Shown: positions 1 through 7,089 of the stretch, in pieces | Position numbering within the stretch: the stretch's first letter is position 1 | Layout: each line of letters opens with the position of its first letter | Origin: Lacticaseibacillus suibinensis | Lineage (GTDB): Bacteria; Bacillota; Bacilli; Lactobacillales; Lactobacillaceae | Length of the DNA: 38,091 nt | Reading direction: 5' to 3' | NCBI RefSeq assembly: GCF_003946175.1 | Contig: NZ_RHOK01000021.1 | Location: forward strand, 1-38,091 | Translations under genes and position numbers: made by a program | The notes under the pieces: generated by a model | Seen by the model: only the letters and a program-made list of their open reading frames with translations | The model's database searches: none | Told to the model about the DNA's origin: nothing

Positions 1-147
1 AAGCAGTCCAATCCGCACTGAACCATCGTCCCAGACGTATTCTGAACTATCTTCGCCCATGCGATTACTACCGATGCATGGCGTAACAGCCTAGACCACT
101 ATCAAGAATTCGTTATCATCGTTGCACTTGACTTGAAAATTGAGGGA
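1..147 (+). mobile_element. Right end of an IS30-family insertion sequence (partial)
   Basis: The first 86 bases encode the end of a transposase, and the AT-rich stretch that follows (about 118-147) has the look of an IS30-type terminal inverted repeat. The left end lies outside the window, so the inverted-repeat partner and target duplication cannot be checked. The element ends about 20 bases before the spx -35 box at 169. Confidence 0.55.
3..86 (+). CDS. IS30-family transposase, C-terminal end only
   Basis: The reading frame is open from the window edge to a TAA at 84-86 and gives 27 residues. They include LNHRPRRILNYLRP, which resembles the conserved tail of IS30-family transposases, usually NxRPRKxLxYxTP. 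The catalytic DDE core would lie upstream, outside the window. The call rests on this short motif and on the inverted-repeat-like sequence after the stop, so it is moderate. The 20-codon open frame on the other strand has no ribosome binding site and is less convincing. Confidence 0.6.
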   Translation, partial: AVQSALNHRPRRILNYLRPCDYYRCMA

Positions 148-168
148 AAATTTATTTTTTAAAGATGA

Positions 169-198
169 TTGTTTTAGGCTACTTCTTTTCGTTATACT
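169..198 (+). promoter_or_regulatory. spx promoter
   Basis: TTGTTT at 169-174 and TATACT at 193-198 are separated by 18 bases. They lie about 50 bases before the spx start codon and just downstream of the insertion sequence end. Confidence 0.6.
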
Positions 199-247
199 AG
201 TACATGTAGAGAACAGAAGACGGGCACTAAAGAAGGAGCTGGCAATT

Positions 248-646
248 ATGATCATCTTATACGTGTCACCAAGCTGCACCTCATGCCGTAAAGCCCGGGC
301 CTGGTTGCAAGAGAATAACATACCATTTGAGGAACGTAATATCTTTTCAGCCCCTTTGAATGGCATGGAAGTTAAACATCTCCTGAGTATGACTGAAGAC
401 GGGACGGAAGAGATTATTTCCACTCGGTCCAAGATTTTTCAGGAGTTAGGCATCAAGATTGATGAGCTTTCGGTCTCTCATTTAATCAATTTGATTGTGC
501 AATACCCCGGGTTATTGCGGCGGCCAATTATCATGGATGATAAGCGGCTGCAAGTTGGTTACAACGAAGATGAAATTCGCCGCTTCCTGCCTCGCACCGT
601 GCGCGCCTTGGAACTGCAACAGGCGCAGCTACTCGCAGGGTTTTGA
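248..646 (+). CDS. spx: Spx transcriptional regulator
   Basis: This 132-residue protein matches the family length of about 131. Spx is a redox-responsive regulator that binds the alpha C-terminal domain of RNA polymerase and redirects transcription during thiol and disulfide stress. Visible features are the CTSC redox centre (Cys10, Cys13), Gly52 at the position needed for polymerase contact, and the RRPI segment with Arg92. The ATG at 248 was chosen over an upstream in-frame ATG at 140 because AGAAGGAG lies at 231-238 and homology begins here. It is a single-gene unit with its own promoter and terminator. In relatives Spx is degraded by ClpXP; a ClpC adaptor gene, mecA, follows. An ArsC-like reductase role is less likely because the Spx-specific C-terminal half is intact. 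Confidence 0.95.
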   Translation: MIILYVSPSCTSCRKARAWLQENNIPFEERNIFSAPLNGMEVKHLLSMTEDGTEEIISTRSKIFQELGIKIDELSVSHLINLIVQYPGLLRRPIIMDDKRLQVGYNEDEIRRFLPRTVRALELQQAQLLAGF

Positions 647-664
647 GCAGACGAATGACCGCTG

Positions 665-722
665 GGAAACCGGTCCTCGGCAAGCACGCCGCCATGCTCG
701 CCGAGGGCCGGTTTCCTTTTTT
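665..722 (+). terminator. Terminator after spx
   Basis: A long, nearly perfect stem (GGAAACCGG... paired with ...CCGGTTTCC) is followed by six T residues at 717-722. Confidence 0.85.
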
Positions 723-841
723 GGGTGTTAGACTTTCCATTTCATCGCCGGTGATTAAGTAGAAGAGCTGGCAACTCTTTTAGCCAGCACATGCTAAGCC
801 AGGAGCGCGCCGAATAGAGATGAACGTAAACGGCCTCATTT

Positions 842-966
842 CGCAGCCTAGTCGCGCTGCGTGGTGCCAACGCCGGAGTGGCTAGCTACGCTCAAGGCCT
901 CGCCGTCAAAAAACGACGGCAATGCCTTGAGCTAGGCTACCCATTCGGCTAAAGGCGGCGCCACTC
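842..966 (+). repeat. 125-bp structured repeat, copy A
   Basis: This is the first of two direct repeats with a period of exactly 125 bases. It contains a short stem (848-855 with 878-885) and a long hairpin at 883-939. The long hairpin has the GCCGTC/GACGGC pairing near an A-rich loop and CTCAAGGC/GCCTTGAG lower down. The region between the spx terminator and the mecA promoter (723-1155) has no credible gene. Confidence 0.85.
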
Positions 967-1091
967 CGCAGCCTAATCGCGCTACATGAGGCCAACGCCT
1001 GAGCGATTAGCTACGCACCAAGCCTCGCCATCAAAAAACGATGGCAATGCTTGGCGCTAGGCTACTCGTCAGGCTAAAGGCGGCGCCACTC
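967..1091 (+). repeat. 125-bp structured repeat, copy B
   Basis: By hand alignment this copy differs from copy A at about 21 of 125 positions, yet keeps the same two hairpins: 973-980 with 1003-1010 (CTAATCGC/GCGATTAG) and 1008-1064. Several differences are paired changes that keep the stems. A degenerate start of a third unit is seen at 1092-1110. Confidence 0.85.
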
Positions 1092-1155
1092 CGCTGCCTG
1101 ATTGTGTTGCATTCTCTAAGATTATGGCGTAGAATGCCGTGGCGATGATAAAATC

Positions 1156-1164
1156 TGCTATACT
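1156..1164 (+). promoter_or_regulatory. mecA extended -10 promoter
   Basis: TGCTATACT is a full extended -10 element (TGnTATACT) 43 bases before the mecA start. No good -35 box is present at the usual distance. Confidence 0.6.
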
Positions 1165-1206
1165 GTGGGTTAAACCAGTGTTGCAGCAAAGTGAGGTGCA
1201 GTCATC

Positions 1207-1884
1207 ATGGAAATGGAACGCATTAACGATAATACGATCCGCGTATTGCTCGGCAACGAAGATTTGGCCGAGCGCGGCATCACCGTGCTTGACCTGCTCG
1301 GGAATCACAAACAAATCGAATCCTTCTTTTACAGCATTCTAGATGAGGTCGATCAGGACCACAGCTTTGCTGAAGACGCCGCCGTGACGTTTCAAGTGAT
1401 GCCGAGCCAATCTGGCCTTGAGCTTTTGATTTCGCGCAGCAAAGATGAGAATAACGACGAAGCGGATGGCACCGATGCAGACGAAGACAATGCTAATGTG
1501 CCTGACTTCATTCGCCAGCAGCTGAATGAATTAGACGATGATGACGACGAGGCGGTTGACGAAGGCGGCTTTATCGACGCGAAAGCGGCTGATCAGACCG
1601 AAGTGGTCATTCGCCTGGCTTCATTTGAAGACTTCATCAGCCTGGCCCAGGCACTGCGGCTTGAAGGCGCGGCGAGCGACTTATATACCTACCAGGATCG
1701 CTACTACCTCGTGCTGACCTTCTATGCCAACAAGGTAGCGCCAAGTGAAATTCGCGACCAAACCGCGGTGGCGGTCGAATTTGGCGACAAGGTCAACTTA
1801 TCCAGCGATGTGTTGTCTGAATACGGCAAGCTGTTGATGCCAACCAGCGCGCTTGAAACAGGACGTTATTACTTCAAAAAATAA
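1207..1884 (+). CDS. mecA: Adaptor protein MecA
   Basis: MecA is a substrate adaptor for the ClpC unfoldase; it activates ClpCP and delivers targets for degradation. The 225-residue protein shows the family layout. The N-terminal substrate-binding domain is at about 1-80, and starts MEMERINDNTIRVLL. A strongly acidic linker follows at about 79-120, with a run of five Asp. The C-terminal ClpC-binding domain, at about 130-225, carries VVIRLASFEDFISLAQ. The start at 1207 has GTGAGGTG upstream at 1191-1198. The gene is monocistronic, between its own extended -10 promoter and a terminator at 1891. The linker is unusually long in Asp and Glu; whether this matters is unknown. Confidence 0.93.
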   Translation: MEMERINDNTIRVLLGNEDLAERGITVLDLLGNHKQIESFFYSILDEVDQDHSFAEDAAVTFQVMPSQSGLELLISRSKDENNDEADGTDADEDNANVPDFIRQQLNELDDDDDEAVDEGGFIDAKAADQTEVVIRLASFEDFISLAQALRLEGAASDLYTYQDRYYLVLTFYANKVAPSEIRDQTAVAVEFGDKVNLSSDVLSEYGKLLMPTSALETGRYYFKK

Positions 1885-1890
1885 ACCAGC

Positions 1891-1926
1891 GGCCGGACTA
1901 CGAATTGGCGTAGTCCGGCCTGTTTT
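1891..1926 (+). terminator. Terminator after mecA
   Basis: A perfect 12-bp stem GGCCGGACTACG/CGTAGTCCGGCC with a six-base loop is followed by TGTTTT. Confidence 0.85.
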
Positions 1927-2021
1927 ATGCCCAATCCGCTAGGCTTTAGTTGACGGCTGGCGGGAAATTGTGGTTCGATAAAGTTAAAGGTGTCAATTAA
2001 TTGGCAGTAGGAGGTTCGGCT

Positions 2022-2690
2022 ATGGCGAAACAGCTTCGTTTTACCAGCGTCTTTGATATTATCGGTCCCGTGATGGTGGGGCCCAGCAGCTCGCATACCG
2101 CTGGCGCCGCACGAATCGGCAAGGTGGTGCGCAATATTTTTGGCGAAACGCCGGAGCGGGTGGACATTTACCTGTATGAATCGTTTGCCAAAACTTATCG
2201 CGGCCACGGCACGGATATTGCGCTGGTGGGAGGTTTGCTGGGCATGGCGCCTGATGATGCGCGGTTGCCGGACTCCCTGAAAATCGCGCATGAGCAGGGC
2301 ATCCATGTCACTTTTATCCCGAAAAATGATAAAGTCGACCATCCCAACACGGCGCGCATCTCGCTGAGCAAAGGCGAGCGGTCGATGACGGTCACAGGCG
2401 TCTCGATCGGCGGCGGGAACATTCAAATCTCAGAAATTAATGGCTTTAAGCTGTCGCTGAGCATGGGCACGCCGACGTTCATTACGGTGCATCAAGATGT
2501 GCCAGGCATGATTGCGGCGGTGACTGACATTTTCAGTAGCGCTCATGTCAACATCGGCACCATGACTGTGACGCGTGAGGCCAAAGGTGAAAAAGCCATC
2601 ATGATCATCGAAGTCGATGATCGCAAGCCGAAATTAGCCGACCAGTTGCGCCAGCTACCGCATGTCGATAACGTCACATATTTCGAGTAG
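2022..2690 (+). CDS. sdaAB: L-serine dehydratase, beta subunit
   Basis: This is the small subunit of the iron-sulfur L-serine dehydratase that converts L-serine to pyruvate and ammonia. The 222 residues include the signature GPSSSHTAG at 20-28 and a C-terminal ACT domain at about 153-222, beginning FITVHQDVPGMIAAV. ACT domains usually sense amino acids. The start at 2022 is set by TAGGAGG at 2008-2014; the open frame extends further upstream without a better start. A TTGACG box at 1950-1955 may belong to the promoter, but I see no good -10. It is followed after 10 bases by the alpha subunit, so the two form one operon. Confidence 0.93.
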   Translation: MAKQLRFTSVFDIIGPVMVGPSSSHTAGAARIGKVVRNIFGETPERVDIYLYESFAKTYRGHGTDIALVGGLLGMAPDDARLPDSLKIAHEQGIHVTFIPKNDKVDHPNTARISLSKGERSMTVTGVSIGGGNIQISEINGFKLSLSMGTPTFITVHQDVPGMIAAVTDIFSSAHVNIGTMTVTREAKGEKAIMIIEVDDRKPKLADQLRQLPHVDNVTYFE

Positions 2691-2700
2691 GAGGGTGCGC

Positions 2701-3570
2701 ATGTTTTATACAGTTAAAGAACTGGTGGCGCAAGCCGAGCATTTCGACAGTGTGGCTGCCTTAATGATTCAGACAGAAAGTGAAACCAGTGGACGCACCC
2801 CGGATCAGATTCGCGCGTTGATGGGGCGCAATCTGGACGTCATGGCCGATTCCATTGCCGAAGGCATTGCTGGGGTGAAGTCAGTCACGGGTTTGACCGG
2901 CGGCGATGCCAAGCGGCTGGATGCTTATTTGGCGAGTGGTCGCAGTTTGCTGGGGCCGGTGGCGCTGGCCGCGGTGCGCAATGCCGTCGCGGTGAATGAA
3001 GTGAACGCCAAAATGGGCCTGATTTGCGCAACGCCAACCGCCGGCAGTGCTGGTGTGGTGGCGGGCACCTTGATGGCCGTGCGCGAGCCGCTAAAGTTGA
3101 CCCGTGATCAGCAAATTGATTACCTGTTCACTGCTGGTGCCTTTGGCCTAGTGATTGCCAATAATGCTGGGATTGCAGGAGCTGAAGGCGGCTGCCAGGC
3201 GGAAGTCGGATCGGCGGCGGCGATGGCCGCAGCGGCTCTGGTGTGCGCGCAAGGGGGCACGGCGGATATGGCGGCGCAAGCAGTTGCCATCACTATTGCC
3301 AACTTAATGGGCCTGGTCTGCGATCCGGTGGCAGGCTTGGTTGAAGTGCCGTGCGTGAAGCGCAATGCGATGGGCGCGGCTCAAGCCTTGACCTCAGCTG
3401 ACATGGCGCTGGCCGGCGTGCGGACCGTCATTCCACCAGATGAGGTCATTGGGGCGATGAATCAAGTCGGCCAGCAAATGCCAAGCGCCTTCAAGGAAAC
3501 CGCGGAAGGCGGGCTGGCCGTGACGCCAACCGGTCGCCGCATTCGCAAACGTATTTTTGGGGATGACTAA
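2701..3570 (+). CDS. sdaAA: L-serine dehydratase, iron-sulfur alpha subunit
   Basis: This is the large catalytic subunit (289 residues, normal length) of the 4Fe-4S L-serine dehydratase. Three likely cluster ligands are visible: Cys165 in GGCQAEVG, and Cys207 and Cys218 in CDPVAGLVEVPC. The ATG at 2701 follows GTAGGAGG at 2688-2695, which overlaps the sdaAB stop codon, so the two subunits are probably translationally coupled. An upstream in-frame ATG at 2662 lies inside sdaAB and has no ribosome binding site. The protein should be cytoplasmic and sensitive to oxygen. A strong hairpin at 3603-3646 ends the operon. Confidence 0.94.
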   Translation: MFYTVKELVAQAEHFDSVAALMIQTESETSGRTPDQIRALMGRNLDVMADSIAEGIAGVKSVTGLTGGDAKRLDAYLASGRSLLGPVALAAVRNAVAVNEVNAKMGLICATPTAGSAGVVAGTLMAVREPLKLTRDQQIDYLFTAGAFGLVIANNAGIAGAEGGCQAEVGSAAAMAAAALVCAQGGTADMAAQAVAITIANLMGLVCDPVAGLVEVPCVKRNAMGAAQALTSADMALAGVRTVIPPDEVIGAMNQVGQQMPSAFKETAEGGLAVTPTGRRIRKRIFGDD

Positions 3571-3602
3571 GCGCTTAAGCCACCATCAGCCGAGGCCTGA
3601 AA

Positions 3603-3646
3603 AAAGCGCCGTCCACCTTGCACTGGCAAGGTGGACGGCGCTTTTG
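3603..3646. terminator. Bidirectional terminator between sdaAA and the amidohydrolase
   Basis: A perfect 20-bp stem with an ACTG loop has A residues on the left and T residues on the right. It can therefore end transcripts from both converging genes. Confidence 0.88.
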
Positions 3647-3648
3647 CT

Positions 3649-4836
3649 CTACTTGACGGCGAGTGCGGCTAGGGCCGCCACGCCAGCCGCTTTAGCGGCG
3701 ATGATCAGACTGTCCTCATTGAGCAGAAAATCAGGACTATGATGCGGGTGCGCCTTGCCATCAGGGACCGCGCAGCCGATATAAAAGAAGAGGCTCGGTT
3801 TTGCTTGGGCGTAGTAGGCAAAATCTTCAGACGGGTCTTGCGGACCGCAGTCGAAGATGTCGTTGACTTCTGGAATCGCGGCCGCCTTGAGCGCTGCCAC
3901 GGTGCTGGCCGTGAGCGTGGGGTCGTTGACCAAGACGGGATAATTATCATCATAATCCAAGTCTGCCTTGACCCCGAACATCGCTTCAATGCCGCCGATG
4001 ATTTGCTCAATGGCGGCACGGACCGTTTTCCGCGTGGCCTCTTTCATCACCCGGACATCGCCTTTCAAGGTGACGCTTTGCTTGATGGCATTGTAGCTAC
4101 CAACCCCATCGAATGAGCCAATGGTGACACTGGCGGTATCGAAGGGATCGATGCGGCGTGAGACCACGGTTTGCAGCGCGGTGACAAAATAGCTCCCCGC
4201 CACAATCGCATCGTTGGCTAATTGCGGCATTGAGGCGTGGCCGCCTTTGCCAGTGAAAGTCAGGGTGAAGTTAGAGCGGCCGGTTTGCGTCTCGCCAGCA
4301 TGGTAGCCAATCGAACCGGTGGGCATACTGGACATCACATGCAGCCCCAGCACCTGATCGATGTTGGTTAACACGCCAGCTTCAATCATGCCTTTGGCGC
4401 CACCTGGGGACACTTCTTCGGCGGGCTGGTGAATGATGCGAATGCTGCCTTTGAGCTGGGCTTTCAAGGCATTCAGCTCGCGGGCTAAGACCAGCAGATA
4501 CGCGGTGTGGCCATCGTGACCGCAAGCGTGCATCACACCGGGATTTTGCGAAGCGAAAGGCAAGTCATTCTCCTCTTGCACCGCCAAGGCGTCGAAGTCC
4601 GCGCGCAGGGCAATGTGCGGGCCTGGGTGCCCAGAGTCGATGTCAATGGCGAGGCCATAGCCCTCGCCGTAAGGCATCGGCGTGAGTCCGAGCTTGAGGT
4701 AAAAATCGCGAATATAGGCCGCGGTTGTTTTTTCTTTGAATGAGACTTCTGGATGTTCATGTAAGTGGCGCCGAATCCCGATAATTTCGGCCTGGCTGGC
4801 CTCTAGCCGCGTCATTAGGGTTTCTTGTACAGTCAT
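3649..4836 (-). CDS. M20 family metal-dependent amidohydrolase
   Basis: This 395-residue protein belongs to the M20D group (hippurate hydrolase, N-acyl amino acid and N-acetyldiaminopimelate deacylases). Metal-site motifs are visible: ALRADFDAL at 76-84, MHACGHDGH at 102-110, HQPAEE at 136-141, and GGHASMP near 198-204, from the dimerisation (lid) domain. PSEDFAYY lies near the C-terminus. Such enzymes hydrolyse N-acyl groups from amino acids; the actual substrate cannot be read from sequence. The start at 4836 is preceded by GAAAGGGG on the minus strand. It is a single gene converging on sdaAA. The neighbours give no pathway clue, since pyrDA upstream has its own terminator. Confidence 0.88.
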   Translation of the reverse strand: MTVQETLMTRLEASQAEIIGIRRHLHEHPEVSFKEKTTAAYIRDFYLKLGLTPMPYGEGYGLAIDIDSGHPGPHIALRADFDALAVQEENDLPFASQNPGVMHACGHDGHTAYLLVLARELNALKAQLKGSIRIIHQPAEEVSPGGAKGMIEAGVLTNIDQVLGLHVMSSMPTGSIGYHAGETQTGRSNFTLTFTGKGGHASMPQLANDAIVAGSYFVTALQTVVSRRIDPFDTASVTIGSFDGVGSYNAIKQSVTLKGDVRVMKEATRKTVRAAIEQIIGGIEAMFGVKADLDYDDNYPVLVNDPTLTASTVAALKAAAIPEVNDIFDCGPQDPSEDFAYYAQAKPSLFFYIGCAVPDGKAHPHHSPDFLLNEDSLIIAAKAAGVAALAALAVK

Positions 4837-4910
4837 AGCAGTACCCCTTTCTTTGAATTAGTTCTAAGGACTGCCTCAAGCTTACGCCAATGAAGAGCCT
4901 GAATGCACAT

Positions 4911-4934
4911 AAAAAGGGGTGTCTGTCACACCCC
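4911..4934 (-). terminator. Terminator after pyrDA
   Basis: On the minus strand GGGGTGT/ACACCCC pairs around a five-base loop and is followed by TTTTT. Confidence 0.8.
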
Positions 4935-4963
4935 GAGTGAAGTCGCTTAACTTGGCTGTGAAG

Positions 4964-5902
4964 TTACAGCGTTTTGAGCTGGCCCTGGAAATCGGCAATC
5001 GTATTTTTGCCTTTGGCCGCCATTTCAGCCGTCAATTCTTTGCTGAGCCGGTCGAAGACGCCGATGCCTTCCGTGGCTAAAATGCTGCCAACCGAAACAA
5101 GACTGGCCCCGCACAAAATCAGCTCATAGGCATCGCGGCCAGTGGTCACGCCACCGGTACCAATGATGGCAATCTCTGGGCGCAACCGCTGGCGGAAGGC
5201 GCGCACGTTGGCCAGCGCAATTGGCTTGGCGTACTGACCGCCAATCCCGCCGAACCCGCCTTTAGGTTTGATCAGCACTGTATCCGTTGCTGGGTCGATG
5301 AACAGCCCATTACCTAGGCTGTTGATGGAGTTGATGAACTGAAGCGGAAAATCATTCAAAATCGCCGCGACTTCATCGAATTGCGCGAGGTCAAAGTAAG
5401 GCGGCAGCTTGACGCCGGCAGGTTTCGTGAAAATGGCAAAAATCGCCTGCAAAATGTTGCGGGTCGTGTCAAAGTCGTAAGCAATCTGCGGCTTACCAGG
5501 GACATTCGGGCAGCTTAGGTTGAATTCAGTCAGGCCGGTGAAGGCAGAATCCTCAATCTTTTGCGCTAGCACTGGGAAGTCTTCCGGCTTCATACCGGCG
5601 ACGGACAGAAAAATCGGTTGGTCGGGATGCTTGGCCTGAAAGGCGATGGCATAGTCGAGATAATAATCGATGCCTTGATTAGGGAGGCCCATCGAATTGA
5701 TGGTCCCTAATTGCAGCGGCGCAAACCGCGGTTCCGGATTGCCTGCGCGTGCTTCCAAGGTGCCAGTTTTGGTCACCAAGGTGCCGGCACTACTGGCGGC
5801 GACTTCATCAAGTTCCTGGCTGGTCATACAATGAACCCCGCTGGCATTCATAAAGACGTTAGCGAAGTGATAATGACCAAGCTGCGTTTGCAAATTTACC
5901 AA
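4964..5902 (-). CDS. pyrDA: Dihydroorotate dehydrogenase, class 1A (fumarate type)
   Basis: This FMN enzyme oxidises dihydroorotate to orotate in pyrimidine synthesis; class 1A enzymes are cytosolic and use fumarate. The protein closely follows the Lactococcus PyrDA pattern: FMNASGVHCMT at the N-terminus, TKTGT around Lys45, NSMGLPN at 69-75, the active-site Cys131 in NLSCPNVPGKPQ, and IIGTGGV for FMN phosphate binding. I place the start at a TTG (5902, reading leftward), giving 312 residues, because AAAAGGAG lies eight bases before it; the upstream extension to 6013 is not homologous. It stands alone, away from any pyr operon, with its own terminator. Confidence 0.92.
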   Translation of the reverse strand: MVNLQTQLGHYHFANVFMNASGVHCMTSQELDEVAASSAGTLVTKTGTLEARAGNPEPRFAPLQLGTINSMGLPNQGIDYYLDYAIAFQAKHPDQPIFLSVAGMKPEDFPVLAQKIEDSAFTGLTEFNLSCPNVPGKPQIAYDFDTTRNILQAIFAIFTKPAGVKLPPYFDLAQFDEVAAILNDFPLQFINSINSLGNGLFIDPATDTVLIKPKGGFGGIGGQYAKPIALANVRAFRQRLRPEIAIIGTGGVTTGRDAYELILCGASLVSVGSILATEGIGVFDRLSKELTAEMAAKGKNTIADFQGQLKTL

Positions 5903-6058
5903 GATTAGCGCTCCTTTTCGATTGACTCCGACAGATAATCTCTGCTTATTTAACCACAAAAAGTGGGAAATGGCTATGTCACGACAGGTTGCGCAGCTCG
6001 CCGCACGGCGCATCAGTGAGCTTCATCGTTCGCATAAAAATAGCCGACAGGGCGTCGA

Positions 6059-6235
6059 CTAGCTCAATGAATTCAAAAATAAAGCCGCAATCGCGATACC
6101 GGCTGCCGCTAATGTCAGTCGTTTGGACCATTTTGGATCATGGCCCCGGAGCATCACCACCAGCCAGGCAATCAAACCGCCGGCTGCGACCACGATGCCA
6201 CCAAGAAACAACCCCAGCGTGATCCGACCGATCAT
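6059..6235 (-). CDS. Small two-helix membrane protein, function unknown
   Basis: This 58-residue reading frame starts at an ATG that overlaps the stop codon of the upstream HicB-like gene (ATGA overlap), which suggests translational coupling. It has two hydrophobic segments, about residues 5-29 and 39-57, joined by a short basic turn (RGHDPKWSKR). It has no cysteine and no cleavable signal is obvious. I do not recognise a family. The coupling and clear membrane topology make it a credible gene despite its size. Roles as a small membrane accessory protein or a hydrophobic toxin-like peptide are both only guesses. No convincing terminator follows; 5903-6058 holds nothing else I can identify. 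Confidence 0.6.
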   Translation of the reverse strand: MIGRITLGLFLGGIVVAAGGLIAWLVVMLRGHDPKWSKRLTLAAAGIAIAALFLNSLS

Positions 6236-6612
6236 GACGTTGGCTCCATGCCAGTTAAGTGGGCAAGCTGGCCGGCCATGCGCTTGATTTCATCGGGTGG
6301 TGCTTGCGGTAAGGTAAAATGCATCATCATTTGATGGGGATCGAAATCTTCAGTGACGCTGACCAACGAATAAAACACATTCGGGTCATCAGTGTCAGGG
6401 ATGGTATTGAGGGTATAGGCCTTCAAGGCAGCCGCATTTTTGGGTAAGGACTGAAGAAAGGAGGCTAAAACGCGGTAGGCGTAGTAAACCGTTTCTTGAT
6501 AAGTAACGCCTTGCGCCGTGAGCTGGGGAATATTAACGAATTGAATCGTGTAACCATGGGCATTTTTCTCGTTGCGGGCCGCAAAGAAATAACGGCGCGT
6601 GGCCTTCGCCAT
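6232..6612 (-). CDS. HicB-like fold protein, function unknown
   Basis: This protein has 126 residues. The N-terminal half (RRYFFAARNE..GYTIQFVNIP..TAQG...E....AYRVLASFL) follows the pattern of HicB-type antitoxin domains: a beta strand, F-x-x-I/L-P, T-x-G, then a helix. There is no C-terminal DNA-binding helix pattern that I can see, and no hicA toxin beside it. The start at 6612 was chosen because GAGAGGA lies 9 bases upstream; an upstream ATG at 6630 has no ribosome binding site. It is the first gene of a two-gene unit with the 58-residue membrane protein. A promoter with TATAAT is present. The fold call is by pattern only. Confidence 0.65.
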   Translation of the reverse strand: MAKATRRYFFAARNEKNAHGYTIQFVNIPQLTAQGVTYQETVYYAYRVLASFLQSLPKNAAALKAYTLNTIPDTDDPNVFYSLVSVTEDFDPHQMMMHFTLPQAPPDEIKRMAGQLAHLTGMEPTS

Positions 6613-6639
6613 AAAATCGCATCCTCTCATCTTGATTTC

Positions 6640-6667
6640 ATTATAACATGGTTAGAGTCTATCGCAA
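6640..6667 (-). promoter_or_regulatory. Promoter of the HicB-like unit
   Basis: On the minus strand TTGCGA (6667-6662) and a consensus TATAAT (6645-6640) are 16 bases apart, 28 bases before the start codon. Confidence 0.6.
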
Positions 6668-6732
6668 TGCACTTTTCAATCTCTCATTTTCATAATCAAT
6701 CCCGACTTTCACGGTTTTTTTGCGGCCCGCGC

Positions 6733-6761
6733 TTGCAAAATTCTAGTGGCGCCGGTATACT
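6733..6761 (+). promoter_or_regulatory. tRNA-Gly promoter
   Basis: TTGCAA at 6733-6738 and TATACT at 6756-6761 have a 17-base spacer. The start of transcription would fall just before the mature tRNA end at 6775. Confidence 0.75.
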
Positions 6762-6774
6762 GAATCGTGTTGTT

Positions 6775-6845
6775 GCGGTTGTAGTTTAGTGGTAAAACTT
6801 CAGCTTCCCAAGCTGACGTCGCGAGTTCGATTCTCGTCAACCGCT
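6775..6845 (+). tRNA. tRNA-Gly (anticodon CCC)
   Basis: All arms fold. The acceptor is GCGGTTG/CAACCGC, the D stem GTTT/AAAC with GG in the loop, and the anticodon stem TCAGC/GCTGA. The anticodon loop TTCCCAA has CCC at 6807-6809. The T stem is GCGAG/CTCGT with a TTCGATT loop. The discriminator base is T, and CCA is not encoded. CCC reads GGG codons. The gene has its own promoter and a short terminator, and lies directly upstream of the argS T-box leader. Confidence 0.95.
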
Positions 6846-6850
6846 GCAAG

Positions 6851-6878
6851 GCTGGTGCGGAGGCGTACCAGCTTTTTT
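6851..6878 (+). terminator. Short terminator after tRNA-Gly
   Basis: The six-pair stem GCTGGT/ACCAGC has a ten-base loop and is followed by TTTTTT. It is a modest stem, so some read-through into the argS leader is possible. Confidence 0.6.
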
Positions 6879-6879
6879 A

Positions 6880-7072
6880 TCGGCATGGAGAAAGAGGACG
6901 GCACCCAGACGTTTTCAGTGAGACTGCGGGCAGTGTGAGCAGTTAGCGACAGGGGCCTGCGCGCTTTTGAGCCTAATTGAATCAATTGAGTGGACATTAT
7001 TGTCAACAAGAGTGGTACCGCGGGGAAACTCGTCTCTTTCAAAGTGAATTTGAAAGTGACGAGTTTTTTTGT
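6880..7072 (+). promoter_or_regulatory. T-box leader of argS-argR
   Basis: The highly conserved T-box sequence GAGTGGTACCGCGG lies at 7010-7023, with the TGGN that pairs with the tRNA acceptor end. A terminator hairpin follows at 7027-7070. Uncharged tRNA-Arg should favour the antiterminator and raise argS expression. A CGC followed by G at 6960-6962 is a candidate Arg specifier codon, but I could not fold stem I with certainty. I see no clear promoter between the tRNA terminator and the leader. Confidence 0.88.
7027..7070 (+). terminator. Regulated terminator of the argS T-box
   Basis: AACTCGTC...CTTTCAAA pairs with TTTGAAAG...GACGAGTT, followed by seven T residues. The 5' arm overlaps the T-box antiterminator region. 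Confidence 0.85.
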
Positions 7073-7089
7073 AGAAAGGATGAATGAAC

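Noticed and set aside
1-60. A minus-strand gene starting at 60 and running off the window
   Set aside because: It gives 20 residues without a ribosome binding site; the plus-strand IS30 transposase ending in the same bases is a better explanation.
140-248. Longer Spx starting at the ATG at 140
   Set aside because: The extra residues lie across the promoter and ribosome binding site and are not part of the family.
842-1110. CRISPR array
   Set aside because: The repeat unit is 125 bases with only two full copies, no short repeats with unique spacers, and no cas genes.
6232-6612. Calling this gene a HicAB toxin-antitoxin system
   Set aside because: No HicA-like small RNA-binding protein lies on either side; only a HicB-like pattern is present.
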